From assembly GCA_026392415.1 (NCBI GenBank), contig JAPLCC010000019.1, positions 1-64,000 on the forward strand: 64,000 bases of DNA. The letters are read 5' to 3'. Positions within the stretch are counted from its first letter, which is position 1. Each line of letters opens with the position of its first letter. Below the pieces are notes generated by a model. The model did no database searches and had not been told where the DNA came from. It saw only the letters and a program-made list of their open reading frames with translations. Shown here one piece after another: positions 52,138 through 59,844 of the stretch. A program made the translations under genes and the position numbers. This DNA comes from Propionibacteriales bacterium (GTDB taxonomy: Bacteria > Actinomycetota > Actinomycetes > Propionibacteriales > Nocardioidaceae).

Positions 52138-53282
52138 AAGTCAGCCTGGACCCGGCGCTGCTGCGGGAGCTGACCCCGCAGGTCCTGGGCATCCTCGTGC
52201 GTCGTGGCGTCGAGTTCGCGGCGGCCGAGGACGCCGTCCAGGAAGCCCTCCTCGAGGCTGTACGCCGATGGCCGGACGCCCTGCCTGACGACCCGTTGGC
52301 GTGGCTGGTCACGGTGGCCGGGCGCAAGGTGATCGACGAGCACCGCTCGGCCAGCGCCCGCACGCGCCGGGAGGTCCGCGACCACCTCGAACCGGTCCGC
52401 GGGCCGGCCGAGCAGACCGACGACACCCTCCTGCTGCTCAGCCGCTGCTGCCACCCCGACCTCACCCCGGGCTCGGCCATCGCGCTGACCCTGCGGGCGG
52501 TCGGCGGCCTGACGACCGCCCAGATCGCCCGGGCATTCCTCGTCCCGGAAGCGACGATGGCGCAGCGGATCTCTCGCGCCAAGCGCAGCGTCTCGGGTCA
52601 ACCGTTCGGGCGTCCGGGCGAGGTCGGCGCAGTGCTCCGGGTGCTGTACCTGATCTTCAACGAGGGCTTCACCGGCGAGGTCGACCTCGCCGTCGAGGCG
52701 ATCCGGCTGACCCGGCAACTGGCCGCGTCGACGGATGACCCGGAGATCGCGGGGCTGCTCGCCCTCATGCTGCTGCACCACGCCCGCCGGGCCGCGCGGC
52801 GGACGGCCCACGACGCGCTCGTTCCGCTCGCCGACCAGGACCGGTCGCTGTGGGACACCGCACTGATCGCGGAGGCGGTCGGGATCCTGCAGGGTGCGCT
52901 GGCCCGTGACGCCCTGGGCGAATACCAGGTCCAGGCCGCCATCGCGGCGCTCCACGACGACGCCGCGACGGCCGAGGAGACCGACTGGGTCCAGATCCTC
53001 GAGTGGTACGACGAGCTGGTGCGGATCGCGCCCAGCCCCGTCGTGCTCCTGAACCGAGCCGTCGCCGTGGGGTCCGCGGACGGACCGCTCGCCGGCCTGA
53101 AGGCGCTCGAACCGCTCGACCCCGCCCTGCCGCGCTACGACGCAGTGGCAGCCTGGCTGCACGAACAGGCCGGCAACCTCACCGAGGCAGCGCGGCTCTA
53201 CGCGGTGGCCGCGGGCAGAGCTCCGAACCTCGCCGAGGTCAACCACCTGCGCAGGCAGGCGGCACGGCTCTCACGAGCCTGA
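52134..53282 (+). CDS. ECF42-type RNA polymerase sigma factor with C-terminal extension
   Basis: A 382-residue sigma factor. Region 2 is EFAAAEDAVQEALLEAVRRW, then DDPLAWLVTVAGRKVIDEHR. Region 4 is LTLRAVGGLTTAQIARAFLV and PEATMAQRISRAKRSV. The ~200-residue C-terminal extension is helical and TPR-like (LRVLYLIFNEGFTGEVDLAV, LLNRAVAVGSADGPLAGLKA). This layout, plus the coupled DGPF gene and absence of an anti-sigma gene, matches group ECF42, in which the extension is needed for activity. Its end overlaps the convergent YbjN gene by 12 bases. Confidence 0.93.
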   Translation: MKVSLDPALLRELTPQVLGILVRRGVEFAAAEDAVQEALLEAVRRWPDALPDDPLAWLVTVAGRKVIDEHRSASARTRREVRDHLEPVRGPAEQTDDTLLLLSRCCHPDLTPGSAIALTLRAVGGLTTAQIARAFLVPEATMAQRISRAKRSVSGQPFGRPGEVGAVLRVLYLIFNEGFTGEVDLAVEAIRLTRQLAASTDDPEIAGLLALMLLHHARRAARRTAHDALVPLADQDRSLWDTALIAEAVGILQGALARDALGEYQVQAAIAALHDDAATAEETDWVQILEWYDELVRIAPSPVVLLNRAVAVGSADGPLAGLKALEPLDPALPRYDAVAAWLHEQAGNLTEAARLYAVAAGRAPNLAEVNHLRRQAARLSRA

Positions 53283-53798
53283 TGGCTCCGACCCGGAAGC
53301 GTCGGTCTCGGCCACATCGGTCTCCAGCCAGCCCCGGAACGCCTCGAGGTTCGCCGTCGACTCGCCCCGGTCGATCCGCCACTGCCACTCCTTGCGGATC
53401 GAGGACTCGAAGCCGAGCTCGAGGATCGTGTTGAACGACTCGTCCGCATAGGTGAGGACCGAGCCCAGGAGCCGGTCGAGGTCCTCGGGGGTGGCCGAGG
53501 ACAGGGGCAGCCGGGCGTCGAGGTAGATGTCGCCGTGGCGGTCGAGGGCGAACGCGACGGCGTACATCTTGAGGTTCCGCTCGAGCAGCCAGCGGTGGAC
53601 CCGCTCGAACTCCTCGTCGGGGCGCCGGCAGACGAACGCGTGCACACCGAGCGCATGCGGGCCGACATCGATGCGCACGGGCGTCTGGAGCTTCTTCTCG
53701 CCGGGGAGCGCGAAGCTGAAGACCCCCGGACTCGGCTCCTCGAAGTCGATCTCGTTGTCCGTCAGGTGGGTGCGTACGACGTCGGCCGGATCGGTCAC
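53271..53798 (-). CDS. YbjN-domain protein
   Basis: A 175-residue protein of the actinobacterial YbjN (secretion-chaperone-like fold) family: [40 protein letters not shown] and [20 protein letters not shown] are conserved. Its function is unknown, but it follows mshA in many actinobacteria, as with Rv0487 in M. tuberculosis. GTG 53798 overlaps the mshA stop by 4 bases, so the two are co-translated. Confidence 0.9.
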   Translation of the reverse strand: MTDPADVVRTHLTDNEIDFEEPSPGVFSFALPGEKKLQTPVRIDVGPHALGVHAFVCRRPDEEFERVHRWLLERNLKMYAVAFALDRHGDIYLDARLPLSSATPEDLDRLLGSVLTYADESFNTILELGFESSIRKEWQWRIDRGESTANLEAFRGWLETDVAETDASGSEPSGS

Positions 53799-55087
53799 GC
53801 TGTCGAGACTAGTTCGTCGCGCATGAGGGCGTGGGCCCGCTCGTAGACAGCCAGGGTCTGCGCCGCGGTGGCGTCCCACGAGAAGCGCTCGGACTGCACG
53901 AGCGCACCGGCGGCGAGCCGGTCGCGAAGGTCCGCGTCGGCAACGACCCGCTCGAGGGCGAGGGCCCAGTCGTGCGGCTCGTGGGTGTCGACGAGCAGTC
54001 CGCTCTGGCCGTCACGCACGACCGTGGTCAGCCCTCCGACGGCAGCGGCGACGACCGGTGAGCCGGCGGCCTGGGCCTCGGCGGCGACCAGACCGAACGA
54101 CTCGTTGTAGGAGGGAACGGCCACCAGCGTGGCAGCGGAGTACCAACCGGCGAGCTCGTCCTGTGGCACCGGCGGGACGAACCGGACGACGTCGTCGATG
54201 CGGAGCTCGGCCGCGAGGTTGGCCAGCGCAGCGGGGCGTTCGAGGCCGCTGCCGGACGGGCCACCCACGACCGGGACGACCAGCCGTGAGCGCAGGTCCG
54301 GGCGCCGGACCAGCAGTTCTGCCACGGCACGGAGCAACACGTCGGGAGCCTTGAGCGGCTGGATCCGACCGGCGAACAGGAGCACGAGCGCGTCGTCGGT
54401 GAGGTTGCGGGCGCGCCGGGCCACCGACCGCTCGGCCGGCGACAACGGGCGGAAGACGGTGGTGTCGACGCCGGGGTGCACCACTTCGACGCGCGCCGGA
54501 TCGGCGTCGTACAGGTTGATCAGCTGCTTGGCCTCGAGGTCGGTGTTGGCGAGCAGCACGTCGGCGGCTTCCACCACCTGCTCCTCGCCGATCACGCGCG
54601 CCTCCGGCTCGGGGGTGTCCCCCTCGGCCAGCGCTTCGTTCTTGACCTTCGCCATGGTGTGCATCGAGTGCACGAGCGGCACGCCCCAGCGGTCGCGCGC
54701 GAGCGCACCGACCTGGCCGGACAGCCAGTAGTGGGAGTGCACGACGTCGAAGTGCCCGGCGGGTTGCGCCGCCTCGGCCCGGAGCACGTCACGCGCGAAC
54801 ACGCAGAGCTGGCCGGGGAGCTGGTCCTTGGTGAGGCCCTCGAACGGGCCGGCGTGCACGTGGTGGACGGTCACACCGGGCGCCATCGCGACGAGCGGCG
54901 CCAGGCTCGAGCTCGTGGCCCGGGTGAAGATGTCGACCTCGATGCCGCGGGCGGCGAGCCGGCGGGCGACCTCGACGACGTAGACGTTCATCCCGCCCGC
55001 GTCACCCGTACCGGGCTGGTCCAGCGGCGAGGTGTGCAGGCTGATCATCGCCACACGTCCGATCCCGGACCCTGCAGACTCCCCCAT
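53795..55087 (-). CDS. mshA: D-inositol-3-phosphate glycosyltransferase MshA
   Basis: A 430-residue GT4 enzyme, the first step of mycothiol synthesis: it joins UDP-GlcNAc to 1L-myo-inositol 1-phosphate. [20 protein letters not shown] near residue 17 is the MshA-specific start. [20 protein letters not shown] and [16 protein letters not shown] bind the acceptor, and [20 protein letters not shown] supplies the donor-binding E-x7-E motif. ATG 55087 has GGAGG upstream. Its presence is a marker for mycothiol-producing actinobacteria. Confidence 0.95.
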   Translation of the reverse strand: MGESAGSGIGRVAMISLHTSPLDQPGTGDAGGMNVYVVEVARRLAARGIEVDIFTRATSSSLAPLVAMAPGVTVHHVHAGPFEGLTKDQLPGQLCVFARDVLRAEAAQPAGHFDVVHSHYWLSGQVGALARDRWGVPLVHSMHTMAKVKNEALAEGDTPEPEARVIGEEQVVEAADVLLANTDLEAKQLINLYDADPARVEVVHPGVDTTVFRPLSPAERSVARRARNLTDDALVLLFAGRIQPLKAPDVLLRAVAELLVRRPDLRSRLVVPVVGGPSGSGLERPAALANLAAELRIDDVVRFVPPVPQDELAGWYSAATLVAVPSYNESFGLVAAEAQAAGSPVVAAAVGGLTTVVRDGQSGLLVDTHEPHDWALALERVVADADLRDRLAAGALVQSERFSWDATAAQTLAVYERAHALMRDELVSTA

Positions 55088-55171
55088 GCCACCTCCTCGT
55101 GCGCTCGTTCACCGGGCGATTGGTCAACCCTCCCAGTGTGCCCGGCATTCCCGACCGGCGAGAATGAGGGC

Positions 55172-55912
55172 ATGAACAAGCCGCTCGCCGTCGTCACCGG
55201 AGCATCCAGCGGGATCGGTGCCGCCACTGCCCGGCACCTCGCCGCGGCGGGGTTCGAGGTGATCTGCGCGGCCCGGCGAGCCGACCGGATCGAGGCGCTG
55301 GCGGCAGAGATCGGCGGGCGGGCGGTGGTGTGCGACGTGACCGACGCCGAGTCCGTCGCGGCTCTCGCCGCTGCAGCCGGGCCGCGGGTCGACGTACTCG
55401 TCAACAACGCGGGCGGGGCGTTCGGCTCCTCCCCGGTGGCCGAGGCCGACGTCGACCAGTGGCGCCGGATGTACGACGTGAACGTGCTCGGGTTGATGCA
55501 GGTGACCAAGGCGCTGCTGCCTGCACTGGTGGCGAGCGGCGCCGGGACGATCATCAACGTCGGCTCCATCGCTGGCCGGGTGGCCTACGAGGGCGGTGCG
55601 GGTTACACGGCGGCCAAGCACGGCACGAAGGTGGTCACCGAGACGCTGCGACTCGAGCTGGTCGCGCAGCCGGTGCGGGTGTGCGAGGTCGCACCCGGGA
55701 TGGTGCAGACCGACGAGTTCGCACTGGTCCGGTTCGGCGGGGACCAGGCGAAGGCCGATGCTGTCTACGCCGGTGTCGCCGATCCCCTCGTGGCCGATGA
55801 CATCGCCGATGCCATCACTTGGGTCGCGACCCGTCCGCCGCACGTCAACATCGACGAGCTCGTCATCAAGCCGCGCGCTCAGGCTGCTCCGCACAAGGTG
55901 CACCGGGTCTGA
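55172..55912 (+). CDS. SDR-family oxidoreductase (YdfG-like)
   Basis: A 246-residue SDR of the serine 3-dehydrogenase/YdfG type. AVVTGASSGIGAATARHLAA is the cofactor loop, VLVNNAGGAFG the NAG motif, and IINVGSIAGRVAYEGGAGYT followed by AAKHG supplies Ser, Tyr and Lys. PVRVCEVAPGMVQTDEFALV is typical of this subgroup. Substrate is probably a hydroxy-amino acid or aldehyde. ATG 55172 is divergent from mshA; the 3' end overlaps the convergent nucleotidyltransferase gene by 47 bases. Confidence 0.93.
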   Translation: MNKPLAVVTGASSGIGAATARHLAAAGFEVICAARRADRIEALAAEIGGRAVVCDVTDAESVAALAAAAGPRVDVLVNNAGGAFGSSPVAEADVDQWRRMYDVNVLGLMQVTKALLPALVASGAGTIINVGSIAGRVAYEGGAGYTAAKHGTKVVTETLRLELVAQPVRVCEVAPGMVQTDEFALVRFGGDQAKADAVYAGVADPLVADDIADAITWVATRPPHVNIDELVIKPRAQAAPHKVHRV

Positions 55913-57038
55913 TCCGTGCCCGCACGCCGCGGACGAGCTTGAGCGCGCGCAGCCAGAACGCCGTCGGCACCCCGGTCCAGACCGTCCGGGACCGGACCGG
56001 CAGCGCCGCATGTGCCGGCAGGACCAGGATCACCGCAGCCTGACCGACATCGGCGAGACTCCGGCTCGAAGCGAGGTTGTTGCGGAAGGCGAGCGCACTG
56101 CCCGCGCCGCCGCCGAAGGTCTTCGTGACCGGAAGCCCGTGGAGGGTCCGGGCCCGTTCGAGCTGGGAGACCGGCACCCGGTCGAGCTGGTCGTGGATGC
56201 GGTCGGGCACGCCCTCGGGCAGGCCCACCGTCTCGCGGGCCACCGCCAGCGAGACCGTCGCCGGCCCCAGCAGGTCGCCGTCGAACACCGCTGGGTCCCT
56301 GGCCAGTCGCCGCAGGTCGATCAGGGTCCGCATCCAGATCGACCCCTCGCGGTGGCCGGCCAGGTGGCGCAGCGCGTCGGACCGGCTGAGGGTCGCAATC
56401 CGGGCACCCCCGACCTGGACGTGGTCGCGGCGCGGCCACAGCTCGGCGAAGTCCGGGTGTGCGCCCCGGATCGGCTCGAACCGCCAGTGCAGGTCGACGT
56501 CACCCCCGTCGCCGAGGTAGGTGAGGGCACTGCCCCAGCGGGAAACGTGCCGCCAGGCCCACATCTCGGGCTCGACCCGACCGCAGGGGTGCAGGGCCCA
56601 ACCCGACGACGTCAGCGCCCGGTGGGCGTCGGCGACGGCGTCCCGCGCGACCAGGAGGTCGATGTCCCCGGCGCCACGCGCGTCCGCCTGTCCTGTCGTC
56701 TGTACGGCGAGCGCCTGGCCCTTGAAGACGAGGACGTCGATGCCGCTGTCGTTCAGGAGCTTGACGGCACGCACCGTCTCGAAGGTCTGCAGCATCAATC
56801 GTTTCCGGTTGCGCTGTCGTGCGGAATCGAGCACACGGGTGATCTCGACCGGGAGGCCGAGGACGTCGCCGTGGGTCCGCAGGACGTCGGTGACCCGGTG
56901 CCGCCCGATCGCCGCCAGCAGGTCGGCGACCGCCACGGAACCCAGTGGAACCGGCGTCGTCGGCACGCCTTCCTCGACGTCCAGGGCACGCTGGACGAGC
57001 GTCCGGAGGACGTCGAGGACGTCGGGGCTGGCGCTCAC
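55866..57038 (-). CDS. nucleotidyltransferase-fold protein of RiPP loci (PF14907-like)
   Basis: A 390-residue protein of the nucleotidyltransferase group seen in lasso-peptide and related loci. KLLNDSGIDVLVFKGQALAV leads to RGAGDIDLLVARDAVADAHR near residue 125, with the G-D-x-D metal motif (D125, D127). YLGDGGDVDLHWRFEP could supply the third acid. The C-terminal half (from ~200) is helical. The substrate is unknown, but family position suggests nucleotide transfer to the peptide or to a small molecule. GTG 57038. It faces away from the precursor gene across 169 bases and probably belongs to that locus. Confidence 0.8.
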   Translation of the reverse strand: MSASPDVLDVLRTLVQRALDVEEGVPTTPVPLGSVAVADLLAAIGRHRVTDVLRTHGDVLGLPVEITRVLDSARQRNRKRLMLQTFETVRAVKLLNDSGIDVLVFKGQALAVQTTGQADARGAGDIDLLVARDAVADAHRALTSSGWALHPCGRVEPEMWAWRHVSRWGSALTYLGDGGDVDLHWRFEPIRGAHPDFAELWPRRDHVQVGGARIATLSRSDALRHLAGHREGSIWMRTLIDLRRLARDPAVFDGDLLGPATVSLAVARETVGLPEGVPDRIHDQLDRVPVSQLERARTLHGLPVTKTFGGGAGSALAFRNNLASSRSLADVGQAAVILVLPAHAALPVRSRTVWTGVPTAFWLRALKLVRGVRARIRPGAPCAEQPERAA

Positions 57039-57207
57039 GACGCCGAGCGTGGCAGCAGCCCGGGAAGTGGGCCATCGGAATCGATGTGCCGGTTAGGTTA
57101 AATATTGGCGAATCCGGCTGCGCACCCGTACCTCAGACCGCAGAGTTCCGTTCAACGATCAACGGAGATCTCCCTCTCTTCGTCTCGACCGAAAACAGGA
57201 GCTGCAC
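57039..57207. promoter_or_regulatory. divergent promoter region of the RiPP locus
   Basis: This 169-base gap holds an AT-rich tract (GGTTAGGTTAAATATTGGCG at 57091-57110) whose TAAATAT could be a -10 box for the precursor gene, about 100 bases before its ATG. AGGAG at 57197-57201 is the precursor ribosome-binding site. Confidence 0.4.
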
Positions 57208-57351
57208 ATGAAGCTTGCTTACGAGGCACCTGCCCTCGAATCCCTTGCCTTGTCCGCGACGCACGACATCGAGGTCGACCTCGACGCCGAAGTCGACCCC
57301 GTCGTCGACGCTGACGTCGACGTGGACATCGACCTCGGACTCGGCAGCTGA
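57208..57351 (+). CDS. lasso-type RiPP precursor with highly acidic core
   Basis: A 47-residue peptide with a leader MKLAYEAPALESLALSATH. The Tyr5-Pro8-Leu10 pattern is the YxxPxL motif recognised by PqqD-like (B1) proteins, and Thr18 is the penultimate leader residue expected before cleavage by B2. The rest runs DIEVDLDAEVDPVVDADV and DVDIDLGLGS: 11 Asp and 2 Glu in 28 residues, alternating with Val/Ile/Leu, and a C-terminal Ser. Position 1 would be Asp, where known lasso cores usually have Gly. Asp7 or Glu9 could serve as ring acceptors. Ribosome-binding site AGGAG is 6 bases upstream. Confidence 0.82.
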   Translation: MKLAYEAPALESLALSATHDIEVDLDAEVDPVVDADVDVDIDLGLGS

Positions 57352-57797
57352 ACCTGCGCAACCGACTCGTTCTCGTCGCGGCGTGGATCCTTCTGGGAGT
57401 CACCCGCGTTCTCACCGTGGTGCTGCCCTTCCGGGCGATCCGGCACCTGTTGGGCGAGCAACGATCACCTCGTAGTGTTGACCCGGCCTCGGGGCCGGTC
57501 CCCCCACCCGTGAATGCGCGTGACATGAACCGCGCACGACAGATCGGGTCGGCCGTGCGGACCGCATCGAAGCGAACTCCCTGGCGATCCGACTGCTATC
57601 CGCAGGCGCTCACCGCCCGCACCCTGCTGCGTCTCGCGCGGGTGCCCCACACCGTGACCTTCGGCGTCCGCCGCGATGACGCCGGCGAACTCCGGGCACA
57701 CGCCTGGGTCAGCGCCGGCCGGGTGGCCGTCACCGGAGGATCTGGCCAGTCCTGGGTCGGGGTGGGCAGCTTCGCCTGGTCGCCCCGCCGCTCCTGA
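57348..57797 (+). CDS. lasso-peptide B2-type transglutaminase-like peptidase
   Basis: About 149 residues if begun at CTG 57348, which overlaps the precursor stop (CTGA). The sequence NLRNRLVLVAAWILLGVTRV followed by VLPFRAIRHLLGE is the usual hydrophobic start of B2 proteins, so the first GTG (57417) would remove part of the family domain. Catalytic Cys83 lies in SDCYPQALTARTLLRL and His118 in LRAHAWVSAGRVAV. B2 proteins cleave the leader between Thr-x and core. No ATG, GTG or TTG exists in frame before 57417. Confidence 0.85.
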   Translation: MNLRNRLVLVAAWILLGVTRVLTVVLPFRAIRHLLGEQRSPRSVDPASGPVPPPVNARDMNRARQIGSAVRTASKRTPWRSDCYPQALTARTLLRLARVPHTVTFGVRRDDAGELRAHAWVSAGRVAVTGGSGQSWVGVGSFAWSPRRS

Positions 57798-57799
57798 TC

Positions 57800-58720
57800 A
57801 TGTACGACGCCTACGGCCTCCGCCTCGACAGCGAGATCGCCCTTCCTGAGCTCGGTGCCGGGTTCGCGGCGACGGCCCCGGCGGACATCGAGGTCCGCCT
57901 CGGTCCGACCGAGGGCCCCTCACCCGACGCGACCTTGCTGCCCCTGGGCCTGTGGGTCGACGGCGACCGGATCGGCGTCGACGTACCCGACGTCGCCCGC
58001 TACGTCTGCGAGGGCGGGCGCCGCATCACCGTCGATCCGGCCCCGGACGTGGAACCCGGCGTCCTGCGCCTGTTCCTGCTCGGCACGGCCATCGGTTCGC
58101 TGATGGTGCAACGCGGTCACCTCGTCCTGCACGGCAACGCCTTCCGTGTCGGCGACGCGTGCGCGGTCGTGGTGGGCCATTCGGGCGCCGGGAAGTCCAC
58201 GCTCGCCGCGGAGATGCACCGCCGGGGCCACGACATCCTCAGCGACGACGTCGTTCCGATCGATGCCGCCGGGCGGGCGCTGGCCGGCTGGCCGCGGCTC
58301 AAGCTCTGGCAGGACGCACTCGACCGGCTCGGGGTGGACTCCAGCGGCTACCAGCGGATCCGCGACGCCCATGCGAAGTTCCACGTGCCGCTCGAGCGGC
58401 CGCCGCTCGACCCGCTGCCCGTGCGCTGGATCTACGTGCTCGATCGACACAACGGCCCACTGACGATCACCCCGCTGACGGGTGCGGCGATCTTCACCAG
58501 CCTGCACGAACACAGCTACCGCAAGGAGATCCTGGTCGGCGCGCACCGGCAGACCCATCTCGCGCGCAGTGCCGCACTCGTGGCTGCCGTCCGACCCGCC
58601 CGGCTCAGCCGCCCCCGGGGCGTCGACTCCGTCGTGGCGTCGGCCGATGCGATCCTTGCCGACATCGACCGGTCCCTGTCCGGGACACCTGGAAAGGAAC
58701 ACCATGCGACGACGCACTGA
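57800..58720 (+). CDS. HPr-kinase-like peptide kinase
   Basis: A 306-residue protein with an HprK C-terminal kinase domain: HLVLHGNAFRVGDACAVVVG followed by HSGAGKSTLAAEMHRRG (Walker A 126-134) and DILSDDVVPID with the catalytic acidic pair near 149-150. In paeninodin-type lasso loci, homologues phosphorylate the C-terminal Ser of the precursor; the present precursor ends in Ser. The N-terminal ~100 residues are not HPr-kinase-like. ATG 57800 is 2 bases after the B2 stop. Confidence 0.87.
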   Translation: MYDAYGLRLDSEIALPELGAGFAATAPADIEVRLGPTEGPSPDATLLPLGLWVDGDRIGVDVPDVARYVCEGGRRITVDPAPDVEPGVLRLFLLGTAIGSLMVQRGHLVLHGNAFRVGDACAVVVGHSGAGKSTLAAEMHRRGHDILSDDVVPIDAAGRALAGWPRLKLWQDALDRLGVDSSGYQRIRDAHAKFHVPLERPPLDPLPVRWIYVLDRHNGPLTITPLTGAAIFTSLHEHSYRKEILVGAHRQTHLARSAALVAAVRPARLSRPRGVDSVVASADAILADIDRSLSGTPGKEHHATTH

Positions 58721-58991
58721 CTCATCCCAGCGGTGGGTGCGCGACCCCGCACTGCACGCCGTGGAGATGGACGAGGAGTTCGTGATGATGGGCGTCGAGC
58801 AGGGCGAGTACTACGCCATCAAGGGCGTCGCCGCCGCGCTGTGGCGCCACCTCGCGCAGCCGCGTGACCTCGACGAGCTGTGCGCCCTCGTCACCGAGGA
58901 GTACGACGTCACGGCCGAGTCGTGCCGCAGCGACATCGCCGCCTTCCTCGACCAGCTCCAGGCCAAGGGCATGGTCCAGGCGGCGAACTAA
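58704..58991 (+). CDS. PqqD-like leader-recognition protein (B1/RRE)
   Basis: A 95-residue PqqD-family protein. MDEEFVMMGVEQGEYYAIKG, AAALWRHLAQPRDLDELCAL and RSDIAAFLDQLQAKGMV match the winged-helix RiPP recognition element. It should bind the YxxPxL leader and present it to B2 and the kinase. Start ATG 58704 has GGAAAGGAAC upstream; the gene overlaps the kinase gene by 17 bases. It closes the plus-strand part of the locus; no asparagine-synthetase-like cyclase follows. Confidence 0.87.
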   Translation: MRRRTDSSQRWVRDPALHAVEMDEEFVMMGVEQGEYYAIKGVAAALWRHLAQPRDLDELCALVTEEYDVTAESCRSDIAAFLDQLQAKGMVQAAN

Positions 58992-59000
58992 CGATCCGGC

Positions 59001-59690
59001 TCAGGCCAGCGCGCGGTCCAGTGCCGCCGCGACGTGCAGCGACGTGCAGCCGAAGACGGGCAGCTCGGAGTCGGCCTGCCGGACGAGCAGCTCCAGCTCG
59101 GAGCAACCGAGGATCACCCCACCTGCTCCGGCGTCCCACAGCTCGCTGATCAGGGCGACGACCGAGCGGCGCGAGTCGTCGATCACCTTCCCGTGCACCA
59201 GCTCGTCGTAGATGATCCGGTTGAGCTCGTCGTGGTGTGCCGGCTCGGGCACGAGGACGCCGAGGCCGTGGCTGGCGATCCGGTCGGTGAAGAAGGTCCG
59301 CGACATGGCGAACTTGGTGCCGAGGAGCGCCACCGTCTCGACGCCCTGCTCCTTGCACGCCTCCGCGACGACGTCGCCGAGGTGCAGCAGCGGGATGGAG
59401 ACGGCGTCCTGGACCTGTTCGGCCACGCGGTGGAACGTCGTCGTGCAGAGCATCAGGAAGTCGGCGCCGGCGCGCTCGACCGAGATCGCCGCCTCACGGA
59501 GGATCACCGCGACGCCGTCCCAGTCCTCGGCCTCCTGGAGCGCCGTGACCTCGTCGAAGTCGACCGACGTCATCACGGTCCTGGCGGAGTGGAAGCCCCC
59601 CAGACGCTGCTCGACGCCGCGATTGAGCGCCTCGTAGTACGCCGCACTGCTCTCCCACGACATGCCGCCGACGAGCCCGATGGTCTGCAT
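59001..59690 (-). CDS. aspartate/glutamate racemase family protein
   Basis: A 229-residue cofactor-independent amino-acid racemase. TIGLVGGMSWESSAAYYEAL is the standard start. The catalytic cysteines are in ADFLMLCTTTFHRVAEQVQD and GAGGVILGCSELELLVRQAD. The first motif, usually CTNTMH or CNTAH, reads CTTTFH, so an Asn is replaced. It converges with the PqqD gene, 9 bases away, and is not obviously part of that locus. D-Asp or D-Glu racemisation is the likely activity. Confidence 0.88.
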   Translation of the reverse strand: MQTIGLVGGMSWESSAAYYEALNRGVEQRLGGFHSARTVMTSVDFDEVTALQEAEDWDGVAVILREAAISVERAGADFLMLCTTTFHRVAEQVQDAVSIPLLHLGDVVAEACKEQGVETVALLGTKFAMSRTFFTDRIASHGLGVLVPEPAHHDELNRIIYDELVHGKVIDDSRRSVVALISELWDAGAGGVILGCSELELLVRQADSELPVFGCTSLHVAAALDRALA

Positions 59691-59774
59691 GGGGGAAGTC
59701 TAGGGGGCCACGGCCACCCCTTGACGGGGCGTCGACGATGTGAGCCGGAGGCTCCCCCGCCATTAGGCTTGCAG

Positions 59775-59808
59775 GCGGCCACCGCGCGCGAGCGCGGGTT
59801 CAGGCCGC
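59775..59808 (+). promoter_or_regulatory. typA leader stem
   Basis: GCGGCC (59775-59780) pairs with GGCCGC (59803-59808), and inside lies CCGCGC-GCGA-GCGCGG (59782-59797). A TAGGCT -10-like box precedes it at 59764-59769. The nested stem lies in the first half of the ~70-nt leader before ATG 59845. Confidence 0.5.
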
Positions 59809-59844
59809 CCCGAAGACCTTCGACGAGAGCGACGCCGTACTCCC

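Noticed and set aside
57093..57110. IdeR/DtxR iron box before the RiPP precursor (TTAGGTTA)
   Set aside because: Only the left half matches TTAGGTTAGGCTAACCTAA; the right half does not, so iron control is not supported.
59001..59690. Aspartate racemase as a tailoring enzyme of the Asp-rich RiPP
   Set aside because: It is on the opposite strand, convergent, and the family acts on free amino acids; proximity alone is not enough.
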